Shown: piece by piece, positions 37,629 to 46,465 of the stretch | Position numbering within the stretch: position 1 is the stretch's first letter | Layout of the letters: every line of letters starts with the position of its first letter | Assembly (NCBI GenBank): GCA_039986595.1 | Contig: JBDWQJ010000009.1 | Location: 124,001 to 188,000 of the forward strand | Length of the DNA: 64,000 bases | Reading direction: 5' to 3' | Origin: Lentilitoribacter sp039986595 | GTDB taxonomy: Bacteria; Pseudomonadota; Alphaproteobacteria; Rhizobiales; Rhizobiaceae | Made by a program: the position numbers and the translations under genes | Notes under the pieces: model-generated | Told to the model about the DNA's origin: nothing | Databases searched by the model: none | What the model saw: only the letters and a program-made list of their open reading frames with translations

Positions 37629-38771
37629 ATGACTGAGCAGCCGTTACGCATCATCCATTGTTTTCGCTCTCCAGTAGGCGGTATTTTTCGCCACGTGCGT
37701 GATCTGGTTAATTATCATTCAGAACAGGGCCATAAAATCGGCATCTTATGCGACAGCTCAACAGGTGGCGCGCACGAAGATAAGCTGTTTGAAACGATCC
37801 TACCAAAGCTAGAGCTTGGATTGCAGCGCATTGAAATCGGACGTGCAGTTACGCCCAAAGATTTCCTAGCTGCACGTAAAGTATATAAAGAAATCAAAAG
37901 TTTGCAACCTGATGTATTGCATGGACATGGCGCTAAAGGCGGCGCATATGTTCGGCTCTTGGGTTCATTCCTGCGGGGATCCCAGTCTCGCGTTACCCGC
38001 TTTTATTCACCCCACGGGGGCACCTTGCATTACAAGTCTTCAAGCTTGCAGGGTAAAGCCTATTTTGCCGTCGAACGCTTTTTAGAACGCTGGACGGATG
38101 GGCTTATTTTTGTCAGTGATCATGAGCGACGAACCTATTTTGACAAGATTGGCTCCCCCACGACAGATTGGGACTTGGTCTATAACGGTTTAACAGACGA
38201 TGATTTTAAACCTGTCAATAACAAAGCAGATGCGGTTGATTTTCTCTATATTGGTATGATGCGGGACCTTAAAGGTCCCGATGTTTTTATTGATGCTTTG
38301 CGGGTTGCTGAGCGTATCACCGGTCGCCCTTTAACCGCACACATGGTTGGTGATGGGCCTGACAAAGACGGCTATCAACTTAAAATCCACAAAATGGGTT
38401 TGGGAGAGCGTATAAAAATGCATCCTGCTATGATGGCGCGCGATGCTTTTGCGCTCGCACGTAACGTCGTAATTCCTTCTCGTGCTGAAGCTATGCCTTA
38501 TATCGTGCTAGAAACAGTTGCAGCTCAAAAACCAATTATCTGCACCAATGTTGGCGGAATACCTGAAATTATGGGCGAAGATTGCGCTTCAATGGTAAGA
38601 CCAGGAGATGCTGATGCGCTTGGCGCAATCATGGCAAAAGCTGTCGATGAAAGAGACTGGCTCGCAAGTTGTTTGCCAGACCGAGATAAGTTTACCCAAC
38701 GTTTTTCAGTTCAGACTATGGCTGATCACCTGTCCGAGATTTACCAGAAAGCACGTAAAAAAGCCGCTTAA
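37629..38771 (+). CDS. Family 4 glycosyltransferase
   Basis: 380 residues, GT-B fold. The N-terminal part starts RIIHCFRSPVGGIFRHVRDLVNYH, the donor-binding C-terminal domain has FLYIGMMRDLKGPDVFIDAL and PSRAEAMPYIVLETVAAQKPII with the EX7E glutamates. It transfers a sugar during polysaccharide repeat-unit assembly at the cytosolic membrane face; donor unknown. Starts 44 bp after the export lipoprotein gene, same strand. It is the only non-initiating glycosyltransferase visible in the cluster. Confidence 0.9.
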   Translation: MTEQPLRIIHCFRSPVGGIFRHVRDLVNYHSEQGHKIGILCDSSTGGAHEDKLFETILPKLELGLQRIEIGRAVTPKDFLAARKVYKEIKSLQPDVLHGHGAKGGAYVRLLGSFLRGSQSRVTRFYSPHGGTLHYKSSSLQGKAYFAVERFLERWTDGLIFVSDHERRTYFDKIGSPTTDWDLVYNGLTDDDFKPVNNKADAVDFLYIGMMRDLKGPDVFIDALRVAERITGRPLTAHMVGDGPDKDGYQLKIHKMGLGERIKMHPAMMARDAFALARNVVIPSRAEAMPYIVLETVAAQKPIICTNVGGIPEIMGEDCASMVRPGDADALGAIMAKAVDERDWLASCLPDRDKFTQRFSVQTMADHLSEIYQKARKKAA

Positions 38772-38886
38772 ACGGTAATTATCCCTAGTTTTGTCAAGTA
38801 TTTCTTAGCTCCTTTGCGCTATTCTTGGTGCCAGTATTGGGTTCCTCTGTGTGTTTTGGAGGGATTTTGAGTAGCGGGTGGGTAAA

Positions 38887-40470
38887 ATGAGTAATCGTAT
38901 CACGGATAAGGTCAACCAGGTAAAGTCTGCGCCATTAGCGCCAACAGATCTGGTGCCAGATGATAATTCAGATCTTTTAGATAAGAACATCGTAAATGGT
39001 GTTGAGAAGAATAATCTCAACCGTCTTGCGCGCCATATCGCCGAACAATTAGCTGATGAAAACTACTCGCCAGCAATTATCCGCGGAAGCTTTCGTGTCT
39101 TTGAGGCAATGGGTTTCTTAGTTGCCGGTTTTGCGCCATATTTCTCTCAAGAACACCACTTAGATGGAACATGGATCAGCCACTCAAGTGTTATGGTCTT
39201 ATCTACCATTTTGCTTGCCATGGCGTATTACGCTGGTGGCCTATACACAACTCAAAGCTTGTCTGCTGGACTGCGCATGTTGCCGCGTGCGATGGCAATC
39301 GTGTCCTCACTCTTTGCCGTCATGGCACTGGGTGGCTATTTTATCGACTTTAACTTCCTCTTTGACTGGAATTGGTTCAGCTCTTGGTTTGTTGGAGCCA
39401 TCACATTTATCTGCGTGATACGTGTCTTGTTTGCGATTTCGATGAAAAAGTGGAACCGCAATGGCTTTATGGAGCGTCGCGCGATTATTGTTGGCGGCGG
39501 CAGTGCTGCAAAAAAGCTTATCCGTGACATTGAAGCTGAACCAGACAACGACATCCGAATTTGCGGCATATTTGATGATCGTTCAGATGATCGATCACCT
39601 CCTGTTGTCGCAGGTTACCCAAAGCTGGGCACAGTCAAAGACGTTATCGCCTTTGCGCGTATGACACAGATTGATTTGATCATTCTCACGCTTCCGCTCG
39701 CAGCTGAAAGCCGCTGGATTGGTATGCTTAAGCATTTATGGGTATTACCTGTAGATATTCGTCTTGCAGCGCATGCAAACTCGATGAAATTCCGTCCACG
39801 TTTTTACAGCTTTATGCAAAACAGTAAAATCCCAATGTTGGATCTGTTTGATAAACCAATTGCCGACTGGGATTCGGTGAGTAAACGACTGTTTGATATT
39901 TTCTTTGCGCTCGTTGCTATTGCCTTATTGTGGCCGATTATGATTGGTGCAGCCATCGCAGTTAAAGTGACATCAAAAGGCCCTGTTTTCTTCAAACAGA
40001 AACGTCATGGCATTAATAACGAAGAGATTTTGATCTATAAATTCCGCTCTATGTATACAGAAATGTCGGATGAAAAAGCGGCTAATCTCGTTACGAAAGA
40101 CGACCCTCGTGTCACCCCTGTTGGGCGCTTCATTCGCAAAACATCGATTGATGAGCTACCACAATTGTTCAACGTGTTAATCGGCAATGTATCGCTCGTG
40201 GGCCCTCGCCCACACGCAGTTGTCGCGCAAGCTCAGAATAAGTATTTCGCAGATGTAGTCGATGGTTATTTTGCCCGTCACCGCGTTAAGCCTGGCATTA
40301 CAGGATGGGCGCAAATCAACGGTCTTCGTGGCGAAATCACATCTGACGATAAGATTAAACAGCGGACAGAATATGATCTTGATTACATCGAGAACTGGTC
40401 CTTATGGTTTGACATAAAGATCCTGTTCAAAACCCCGTTTAGTCTCCTAAACACGGAAAATGCATATTGA
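38887..40470 (+). CDS. Polyprenyl-phosphate sugar-1-phosphate transferase (WcaJ/ExoY type)
   Basis: 527 residues. N-terminal membrane helices (residues ~75-185), a CoA-binding-like/Rossmann domain (~195-310, IIVGGGSAAKKLIRDI), and the C-terminal bacterial sugar transferase domain (~335-527) with KRLFDIFFALVAIALLWP, the KFRSM motif and IRKTSIDELPQLFNVLIGNVSLVGPRPH. It starts repeat-unit synthesis by loading hexose-1-phosphate on undecaprenyl phosphate. Its stop overlaps the next start (TTGA), so the two are coupled. Confidence 0.93.
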   Translation: MSNRITDKVNQVKSAPLAPTDLVPDDNSDLLDKNIVNGVEKNNLNRLARHIAEQLADENYSPAIIRGSFRVFEAMGFLVAGFAPYFSQEHHLDGTWISHSSVMVLSTILLAMAYYAGGLYTTQSLSAGLRMLPRAMAIVSSLFAVMALGGYFIDFNFLFDWNWFSSWFVGAITFICVIRVLFAISMKKWNRNGFMERRAIIVGGGSAAKKLIRDIEAEPDNDIRICGIFDDRSDDRSPPVVAGYPKLGTVKDVIAFARMTQIDLIILTLPLAAESRWIGMLKHLWVLPVDIRLAAHANSMKFRPRFYSFMQNSKIPMLDLFDKPIADWDSVSKRLFDIFFALVAIALLWPIMIGAAIAVKVTSKGPVFFKQKRHGINNEEILIYKFRSMYTEMSDEKAANLVTKDDPRVTPVGRFIRKTSIDELPQLFNVLIGNVSLVGPRPHAVVAQAQNKYFADVVDGYFARHRVKPGITGWAQINGLRGEITSDDKIKQRTEYDLDYIENWSLWFDIKILFKTPFSLLNTENAY

Positions 40471-41762
40471 GCGATCTACCCGCCAATTATACACCCTATG
40501 GTGCAAGCTATGGCGCACAGACGCATAGTGCAAGCCGAGGCGCAAACCAAAGTATTGGACTGCGATTAGGTCAATTGACCTTATCGACCAGAACCATCGG
40601 CAATTGGGCTATTGGTTTTTGTATGCTGACATCTGGCTTTGTAATGCGCGAACCTGCGCCTTATGAGCTATTATTATGTGCTGTTTTGGGTATTTGGTTT
40701 CTTGCTGGTTTAAAGATCTCGCGTACGGTTGCCCCATTGCTTGTGTTGTGGATCTTATACAATATCGGCGGCTTGGGCTCTATGCTCACCATGGATGACT
40801 ATGGTGACATCCCGCTTTATCTCGCCGTCACCTTGTTTTTGGCGCTTACGTCTGTGTTTTTTGCAGCTGTCATTGAGCAAGATTACCGCAAGCTCTCTGT
40901 TATCTTTAAAATGTATGTTGTGTCCGCCTGCATTACCTCCCTATTGGGAATAGGAGGGTATTTAGGCATCATTCCAGGCGGCGAAGTATTTACGCGCTAC
41001 GGACGCGCTATGGGTGCTTTTCAAGACCCCAACGTATTTGGACCATTTTTGGTGCTGCCAGCGATGTATCTCCTGCATGGCCTGATCACTGGTAAGATCA
41101 AAGACGCCCCTCTTCGTACACTTGCGCTTCTCATTGTAACGTTGGGGGTATTTTTATCATTCTCTCGGGCAGCATGGGGGCTTTATGCGATTTGTGGGTT
41201 ATGCCTTATCTCACTTTTGTTGGTAAAATACCGCAGTGGTGGTTTTCAACTTAAAATCTTCATGATGTCTATGGCTGGTTTTGTTGTCTTAATCGGTGCG
41301 ATCATGATTGCACTTCAGATTGATCATATCGCAGAATTATTCACTACCCGCGCGCAGTTTGTTCAAGATTATGATGGCGCGCGCCTTGGTCGTTTTGCCC
41401 GCCATGCAATTGGTTTTGCTATGGCTATGGAACACCCGCTTGGGATTGGTCCATTGGAATTTGGTCTAACATTTGGTGAAGATACGCATAACATGTATCT
41501 TAAATCATTGATGGCGTATGGTTGGCTCGGGTTTATCAGCTATATGACTTTGTTCTGCATGACGTTTTACTTTGGTTTTAAATACATGCTGCGTGAACGC
41601 CCTTGGCAGAAATATTTCATGCTTGCCATGATTGTTCTGTTTGGCCATGCCATTGTTGGCATCGTGATTGATAACGATCACTGGCGCCATTTCTTTCTTT
41701 TATACGGCATTGTTTGGGGCTGTATTGCAGCTGAAAAACGTTACGGCGCGCAATATAACTAG
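40467..41762 (+). CDS. O-antigen ligase/polymerase-family protein (Wzy-like)
   Basis: 431 residues with about ten to eleven helices and an O-antigen ligase domain (Wzy_C) at ~205-370, including the large loop AMGAFQDPNVFGPFLVLPAMY and HAIGFAMAMEHPLGIGPLEFG. In an exopolysaccharide cluster it probably polymerises repeat units. A TTG start at 40467 inside the preceding stop is used since no ATG exists before the first helix; residues 1-35 are Gly/Ser/Ala-rich and soluble. No flippase (Wzx) gene is in the window. Confidence 0.88.
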   Translation: MSDLPANYTPYGASYGAQTHSASRGANQSIGLRLGQLTLSTRTIGNWAIGFCMLTSGFVMREPAPYELLLCAVLGIWFLAGLKISRTVAPLLVLWILYNIGGLGSMLTMDDYGDIPLYLAVTLFLALTSVFFAAVIEQDYRKLSVIFKMYVVSACITSLLGIGGYLGIIPGGEVFTRYGRAMGAFQDPNVFGPFLVLPAMYLLHGLITGKIKDAPLRTLALLIVTLGVFLSFSRAAWGLYAICGLCLISLLLVKYRSGGFQLKIFMMSMAGFVVLIGAIMIALQIDHIAELFTTRAQFVQDYDGARLGRFARHAIGFAMAMEHPLGIGPLEFGLTFGEDTHNMYLKSLMAYGWLGFISYMTLFCMTFYFGFKYMLRERPWQKYFMLAMIVLFGHAIVGIVIDNDHWRHFFLLYGIVWGCIAAEKRYGAQYN

Positions 41763-41878
41763 GCGACATGAGACGTGACCTTACTCGCGATCTAAGCCAT
41801 GGTTGAGACTTGCCTTCGTAAGGTGTATCTGGTCTAAGCAAGCTATCCTTTTCGCCACTATACAATCTGGAAAATTTA

Positions 41879-42535
41879 ATGCGTGATACAAAAGCAGTTT
41901 TGTTCGACATGGATGGCCTCATGTTGGATACAGAAACTATTTCCATGCAATCAATGAAAAAAGCCACACAACGGCTTGGACTTGATGTGAAAGATCAATG
42001 GCTTTTTGATATCATCGGCATGAACCGCAAGGGTGCTGAAGCCTATATGTCCCAAAAGCTTGGGCATCCCCTGCCCGATGGATTGGATGATGCTTTTATT
42101 GAGATTTATTCTGATCACATATTCACCGAAGGCATTGACCTAAAGCCGGGCCTGATTGAACTGCTTGACTATCTTTCAGCAAATAATATTCGCCGCGCGG
42201 TGGCCACATCTACACGAACTGAGATGGCTTTAAAAAAACTCAAAAGCTCGGGCATCTTTGACTATTTTGAGCACATTATTGGTGGAGATCAAGTTACCAA
42301 TGGTAAACCTGCTCCAGATATTTATTTAAAAGCTGCAGAACATGTCGGTGTTGAACCAGAGTTTTGTCTTGCATTGGAAGACAGCGATAATGGTGCAAAA
42401 GCTGCTTACGCTGCGCAAATCTGCGTTATTGTAGTACCAGATTTAAAGCAACCGAAAGACGAGACCAAGAAAATGGCGACGAAAGTTGTGACAAGCTTGC
42501 ACGATGTTCGTACGCTGTTTGAAAACGCGATTTAA
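41879..42535 (+). CDS. HAD-superfamily phosphatase (beta-phosphoglucomutase-like)
   Basis: 218 residues. HAD motifs: DMDGLMLDTE near the N-terminus with the nucleophile aspartate, motif II RAVATSTRT, the lysine in NGKPAPDIYLKAA and acidic motif IV CLALEDSDNG. Helical cap of the C1 type. Members dephosphorylate sugar phosphates or related metabolites; substrate not assignable. It lies just beyond the polysaccharide cluster and upstream of the ABM gene, probably cotranscribed with it (19-bp gap). Confidence 0.85.
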   Translation: MRDTKAVLFDMDGLMLDTETISMQSMKKATQRLGLDVKDQWLFDIIGMNRKGAEAYMSQKLGHPLPDGLDDAFIEIYSDHIFTEGIDLKPGLIELLDYLSANNIRRAVATSTRTEMALKKLKSSGIFDYFEHIIGGDQVTNGKPAPDIYLKAAEHVGVEPEFCLALEDSDNGAKAAYAAQICVIVVPDLKQPKDETKKMATKVVTSLHDVRTLFENAI

Positions 42536-42554
42536 TGAGGGTCGAGGGAAGACA

Positions 42555-42842
42555 ATGACACTAACAATTGTTGCAAAATTAACCGCAGTAACAGGCGAAG
42601 AAGATTTTCTCGCCAAACAATTGAGCACTCTGGTCGCGCCGACACGTGCTGAAAAAGGCTGCATTCAATATGATTTGCACCAAAGCAATGAAGATCCCGG
42701 GGTCTTCTTATTTTTCGAACTTTGGGAAACCAGAACGCTTTGGCAGGACCATATGAACTCTGCACATATCAAAGCCAATGGCATAGCTACAAAAGGTAAG
42801 ATCGATAATGTTGAATTACATGAAATGAGCCAGATCGCTTAA
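42555..42842 (+). CDS. Antibiotic-biosynthesis-monooxygenase (ABM) domain protein
   Basis: 95 residues: a single ABM ferredoxin-like domain, with TLTIVAKLTAVTGEEDFLAKQLSTLV, EKGCIQYDLHQSNEDPGVFLFFELWE and the LWQDHMNSAHIKA histidine region. Such small dimeric proteins include quinol monooxygenases (YgiN) and autoinducer-processing LsrG. ATG at 42555 has GAGGGAAGA before it. Cotranscription with the HAD gene is likely; the role is unknown. Confidence 0.85.
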   Translation: MTLTIVAKLTAVTGEEDFLAKQLSTLVAPTRAEKGCIQYDLHQSNEDPGVFLFFELWETRTLWQDHMNSAHIKANGIATKGKIDNVELHEMSQIA

Positions 42843-42900
42843 CCTGGTTCTCTATTTATTTAAGGAGAGGCTTCCCCTCACCCATATAGCAGAGCCTAAA

Positions 42901-44817
42901 CTAGCTTTGCTCACCTTTTTGAATATCATCCATCTCATCACGTAATTCACGCTGCCATTCATCAAGATTGGCAATGATGCTTTGTATGAATTCCTCATTT
43001 TCCATTGCCGGAATAGAAGGGTCATATTTATCGGCAACCTCCAACATGGATTTGCGATCCATCCGGCGGAACGCTTCACCCATTTGGATTGAATGTTCAC
43101 GATCAACACCCATTGCTTCAAGAGCTGATGCACCCATACGAATAGACCCATCAAAAGTTTCACGAACAATGTCACGGCAACCCGCATGCCATAAATCATA
43201 AACATGATTACGATCAACCGCACGCGCTAAAACATGGACATGAGGGTGGTGCTTGGTCACATGACGAACCATCTCGGTGATCTGTTCTTTTTCATCAATT
43301 GCGATGATTAAAAGCTTGGCTTCATCAATACCCGCTGCGTGCATCATATCAGGGCGGCTAGCATCGCCGTAATAGGTCCGCAATCCAAACACTTTCATCG
43401 TATCAATTTGTTTAGAGCTGAAATCAATTACCGTTGCGCTATAACCTGCAACACGCAAAATGCGTTCAACAATACCGCCAACGCGACCACGCCCTGCAAT
43501 TATGATATGGTTTTTCTCTTCAATCTCATCGCCTTCACGTTCTTGACCAATCACGTATTTCGGCGCGATCACTTTGTCATATAAGATAAAGAGCAACGGC
43601 GTGAGAAGCATAGAAAGCGCAACAATGAGCAATAGTTGATCCGCAACACTTTCTGGGATCACATTGTTTGCCACAGTAAATGATAAAAGCACAAAGCCAA
43701 ACTCGCCCGCTTGGGCCAATCCAAGTGCGAACAACCATTTATCGCTGCCACGAAGTTTAAAGATATAGGCAAGAATTAAAAGCACGCCAGCTTTTAGAGC
43801 AATCAATCCAATTGTTAGCCCAAAAATGGTCGCAAGATTATCAAATAGCAGTATGAAATTAATCCCTGCGCCAACAGTCATAAAGAACAGACCTAGCAGC
43901 AAGCCTTTAAAGGGATCAATGTCAGATTCAAGCTCGTGACGATATTCGCTATTGGCAAGCACAACACCTGCAAGGAAAGTACCGAGCGCTGGCGACAAAC
44001 CCACCAGCGACATTAAAAGCGCAATGCCGACCACCATCATGAGTGCGGTAGCAACGAATAACTCTCGCAGGTTTGCTGCTGAGATAAATCTGAAAATAGG
44101 TGTTGTTAGATAGTTACCTGCAAGGAGCACGAAACCAATTGCGCCGAGTGTAACAAGCGCCGTCTGCCAACCGCTTAAGCCATCCACAAGGCTCATCGAT
44201 GCCCCATGGCCATCATCTCCATGCCCATCGCTTGAATGCGCACCATCCGCGGCATGTGTATCAGCAGCAAGAGACGCCGTGTTCACCGCCGCATCCATTA
44301 ATTCTGGTATTGCAAGCAGTGGAATGAACGCTAACATTGGAATGACGGCAATGTCTTGGGTTAATAAAACCGAGAAACTTGATTGTCCGCCATCGCTCTT
44401 CATCAAGCCTTTTTCATTGAGCGTTTGCAACACGATGGCTGTTGACGATAGCGCAAGCACCATGCCGATTGCGAGCGCGATGGTCCAGGGTTGGCCAAAT
44501 GCCATGGCAATTGCCATTGCGGCAAGTGTGGTTAAAACCACCTGCCCACCGCCAAGACCAATGAGTTTGCCGCGCATTTCCCATAGTAGTTTTGGCTCAA
44601 GCTCAAGCCCTACCAAAAACAGCATCATCACAACGCCGAATTCGGCAAAATGCTGGATCGATACGACATCAACATTTAATGCCGCCAGCACTGGCGAGAT
44701 CAAAATACCCGCGATCAAATATCCAAGGACGGAACCCAAACCCAATCGCGTGGCGATGGGTACGGCGATAACGCCTGCAATAAGAAAAATAAATGCAAGC
44801 AATAAAAAGTCTGTCAT
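42901..44817 (-). CDS. CPA2 cation:proton antiporter with RCK domain (KefB/KefC-like)
   Basis: 638 residues. The Na+/H+-exchanger membrane domain spans residues ~5-420, with the RLGLGSVLGYLIAGILISPVL and SPALGTFLAGVVLANSEYRHELESDI signatures. An RCK/TrkA-N Rossmann domain follows (~440-560; HIIIAGRGRVGGIVERIL ... YYGDASRPDMMHAAGIDEAKLLI). An insertion at ~200-220 in a loop between helices is rich in Asp/Gly/His (GHGDDGHGAS) and could bind a metal. Kef proteins exchange K+ for H+ under glutathione control; glutathione gating is not testable here. Confidence 0.9.
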   Translation of the reverse strand: MTDFLLLAFIFLIAGVIAVPIATRLGLGSVLGYLIAGILISPVLAALNVDVVSIQHFAEFGVVMMLFLVGLELEPKLLWEMRGKLIGLGGGQVVLTTLAAMAIAMAFGQPWTIALAIGMVLALSSTAIVLQTLNEKGLMKSDGGQSSFSVLLTQDIAVIPMLAFIPLLAIPELMDAAVNTASLAADTHAADGAHSSDGHGDDGHGASMSLVDGLSGWQTALVTLGAIGFVLLAGNYLTTPIFRFISAANLRELFVATALMMVVGIALLMSLVGLSPALGTFLAGVVLANSEYRHELESDIDPFKGLLLGLFFMTVGAGINFILLFDNLATIFGLTIGLIALKAGVLLILAYIFKLRGSDKWLFALGLAQAGEFGFVLLSFTVANNVIPESVADQLLLIVALSMLLTPLLFILYDKVIAPKYVIGQEREGDEIEEKNHIIIAGRGRVGGIVERILRVAGYSATVIDFSSKQIDTMKVFGLRTYYGDASRPDMMHAAGIDEAKLLIIAIDEKEQITEMVRHVTKHHPHVHVLARAVDRNHVYDLWHAGCRDIVRETFDGSIRMGASALEAMGVDREHSIQMGEAFRRMDRKSMLEVADKYDPSIPAMENEEFIQSIIANLDEWQRELRDEMDDIQKGEQS

Positions 44818-45072
44818 GAATGCCCCGGCGTGTTTTTAAGAATACTCAAACGAGCATAATGACAATAAAGGCTGCGAGCAATATCAAGTTTGACTTACCC
44901 AAATCTCAGAATTTAAGCAGCATCTGATCTTTCAACTCTTCAATTTCTCATAAGAGAAAGATGTGAAACTAAACAATAAAACTGCACAATATTTCATCAT
45001 GAATAGGTTTATTTGAGCAAAAAGGAAGTTTTAATGCGGTGAAAACAGCTGCAAACCGCGATTTGACGAGTT

Positions 45073-45088
45073 TGGCACGCACTTTGCA
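45073..45088 (+). promoter_or_regulatory. Sigma-54 (RpoN) promoter of the guanidine operon
   Basis: TGGCACG (45073-45079), four bases, then TTGCA (45084-45088): an exact match to the -24/-12 consensus TGGCACG-N4-TTGCW. The expected start site, about 12 bases after the -12 GC, falls near 45099, a few bases before the first stem of the riboswitch at 45102. Sigma-54 needs an activator such as NtrC; no clear NtrC palindrome was found upstream. This suggests expression under nitrogen limitation. Confidence 0.75.
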
Positions 45089-45101
45089 TTGTTTTGGTCA
45101 T

Positions 45102-45252
45102 GTGCAGAGCATCTAGGGTTCCGGTTTCATAATGAAACGCTGGTCCGAGAGATGCAAGCTGAAGAGTTTTCAGTGACACGGCGGGGCAAAATCCCGGGAG
45201 ACTACTGCACAGGTTTGCGCACGCAAACTGACTCCCGGTTTGTGCGCAAATC
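45102..45252 (+). ncRNA. Guanidine-I (ykkC) riboswitch and expression platform
   Basis: Aptamer 45102-45210. P1 is GTGCAG (45102-45107) with CTGCAC (45205-45210). The conserved class-I sequences appear in order: CTAGGGTTCCG, the GTTTCAT/ATGAAAC hairpin, CTGGTCCGAGAG, ACACGG and GGGGCAAAATCCCGGGAG. A downstream platform contains GTTTGC/GCAAAC and the sequence CTCCCGG (45232-45238), fully complementary to CCGGGAG (45194-45200) in the aptamer, so ligand binding and the alternative hairpin exclude each other. No strong T-run follows. Class I riboswitches turn genes on with guanidinium. Confidence 0.93.
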
Positions 45253-45318
45253 CTTTTACATCAACGTTCGAGGGAACGGGCTGACTATGACAGTTGGTCA
45301 TAACAAAAGGGTATAAAC

Positions 45319-46389
45319 ATGATTAAACAGCTTACTAAAGCACTTCTTACTGCCTCAATCATCGCTTTGCCTCTAGCTTTGACATCCGGTTCACCAGCAT
45401 TTTCAGAAGAGAAAAAAGAATTTAAAGTTTGCTGGTCAATCTATGTTGGTTGGATGCCATGGGGTTATTTGCAAGATAGCGGCATCATGAAAAAATGGGC
45501 CGATAAATACGAAATTGATGTCGAGATCGTTCAGATCAACGACTATGTGGAATCCATCAACCAATATACTGCCGGCGAATATGATGGCTGTTCTATGACC
45601 AATATGGATGCGCTATCAATTCCTGCTGGTGGCGGTGTTGACACGACAGCGCTTCTTGTTGGCGATTACTCCAATGGTAATGATGGTGTTATTTTAAAGG
45701 ATAAGACAAGCCTTGCGGATATCAAAGGGCAATCGGTAAATCTCGTGGAACTATCAGTATCGCATTACCTGCTTGCACGTGGACTTGAAAGTGTCGGTTT
45801 ATCTGAAAAAGACATCACTGTGGTCAACACATCGGATGCGGACATGATAGCTGCCTATGCAACAGATGATGTAACATCGGTCGTGACTTGGAACCCACTT
45901 TTGTCTGAAATTGAAGCACAAGCCAATGCAACAAAAGTGTTTAACAGCGCTGATATTTCAGGTGAGATCATTGATATAATGATGGTCAATACACAAACGC
46001 TTGCAGATAATCCTGCCTTCGGTAAAGCGCTTACGGGTGCATGGTACGAAGTTCTTGGTCTGATGAAATCAGGCGATGAAGCTGCACTAACAGAAATGGC
46101 AATTGCGTCAGGTACTGATCTTGCGGGGTATAACGCGCAATTGGCAACAACAAAAATGTTCTATGATCCAGCGGAAGCTGTTGCATTTACAGCCTCAAGC
46201 GAATTGCCTAGCACAATGAAGTTTGTTGCAGAGTTTCTCTATGACAAAGGCATTTTGGGGGAAGGTGCACCAAGCCCAGAATTCGTCGGTGTTTCTTTCC
46301 CTGATGGCAGCACATATGGCGATGCCAACAATGTCAAACTTCGCTTTGATAACACCTACATGCAAATGGCAGCGGATGGCGGGTTGTAA
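45319..46389 (+). CDS. ABC transporter substrate-binding protein, guanidine operon
   Basis: 356 residues. Signal peptide (1-29) and a NMT1/SsuA-like periplasmic domain: FKVCWSIYVGWMPWGYLQDSGIMKKWADKY followed by YDGCSMTNMDALSIPA. Proteins of this subgroup are found beside urea carboxylase or ykkC-controlled genes and were formerly annotated as putative urea-binding. Its position directly after a guanidine-I riboswitch indicates guanidinium or a close derivative as ligand. It is the first gene of the operon; a stem-loop follows it at 46420, consistent with higher expression of the binding protein than the downstream genes. Confidence 0.85.
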   Translation: MIKQLTKALLTASIIALPLALTSGSPAFSEEKKEFKVCWSIYVGWMPWGYLQDSGIMKKWADKYEIDVEIVQINDYVESINQYTAGEYDGCSMTNMDALSIPAGGGVDTTALLVGDYSNGNDGVILKDKTSLADIKGQSVNLVELSVSHYLLARGLESVGLSEKDITVVNTSDADMIAAYATDDVTSVVTWNPLLSEIEAQANATKVFNSADISGEIIDIMMVNTQTLADNPAFGKALTGAWYEVLGLMKSGDEAALTEMAIASGTDLAGYNAQLATTKMFYDPAEAVAFTASSELPSTMKFVAEFLYDKGILGEGAPSPEFVGVSFPDGSTYGDANNVKLRFDNTYMQMAADGGL

Positions 46390-46419
46390 ACCGCTGTCTT
46401 CTTAATCTCCCACAAAAAA

Positions 46420-46446
46420 CCGTTCGCCTTTTTGGAAGGCGGACGG
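46420..46446 (+). terminator. Stem-loop after the binding-protein gene
   Basis: CCGTTCGCC / GGCGGACGG (one G-U pair) around a 9-base loop, 31 bases after the stop. There is no T-run, so it is better read as an mRNA-stabilising or partially attenuating intercistronic hairpin than as a full terminator. Confidence 0.5.
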
Positions 46447-46465
46447 ACAACTCGGAGCTTTCAAC

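Noticed and set aside
45089..45316. Open frame of 75 codons across the riboswitch
   Set aside because: It runs through the guanidine-I aptamer and its expression platform; the conserved RNA structure explains the sequence, and the frame has no ribosome-binding site or recognisable protein.
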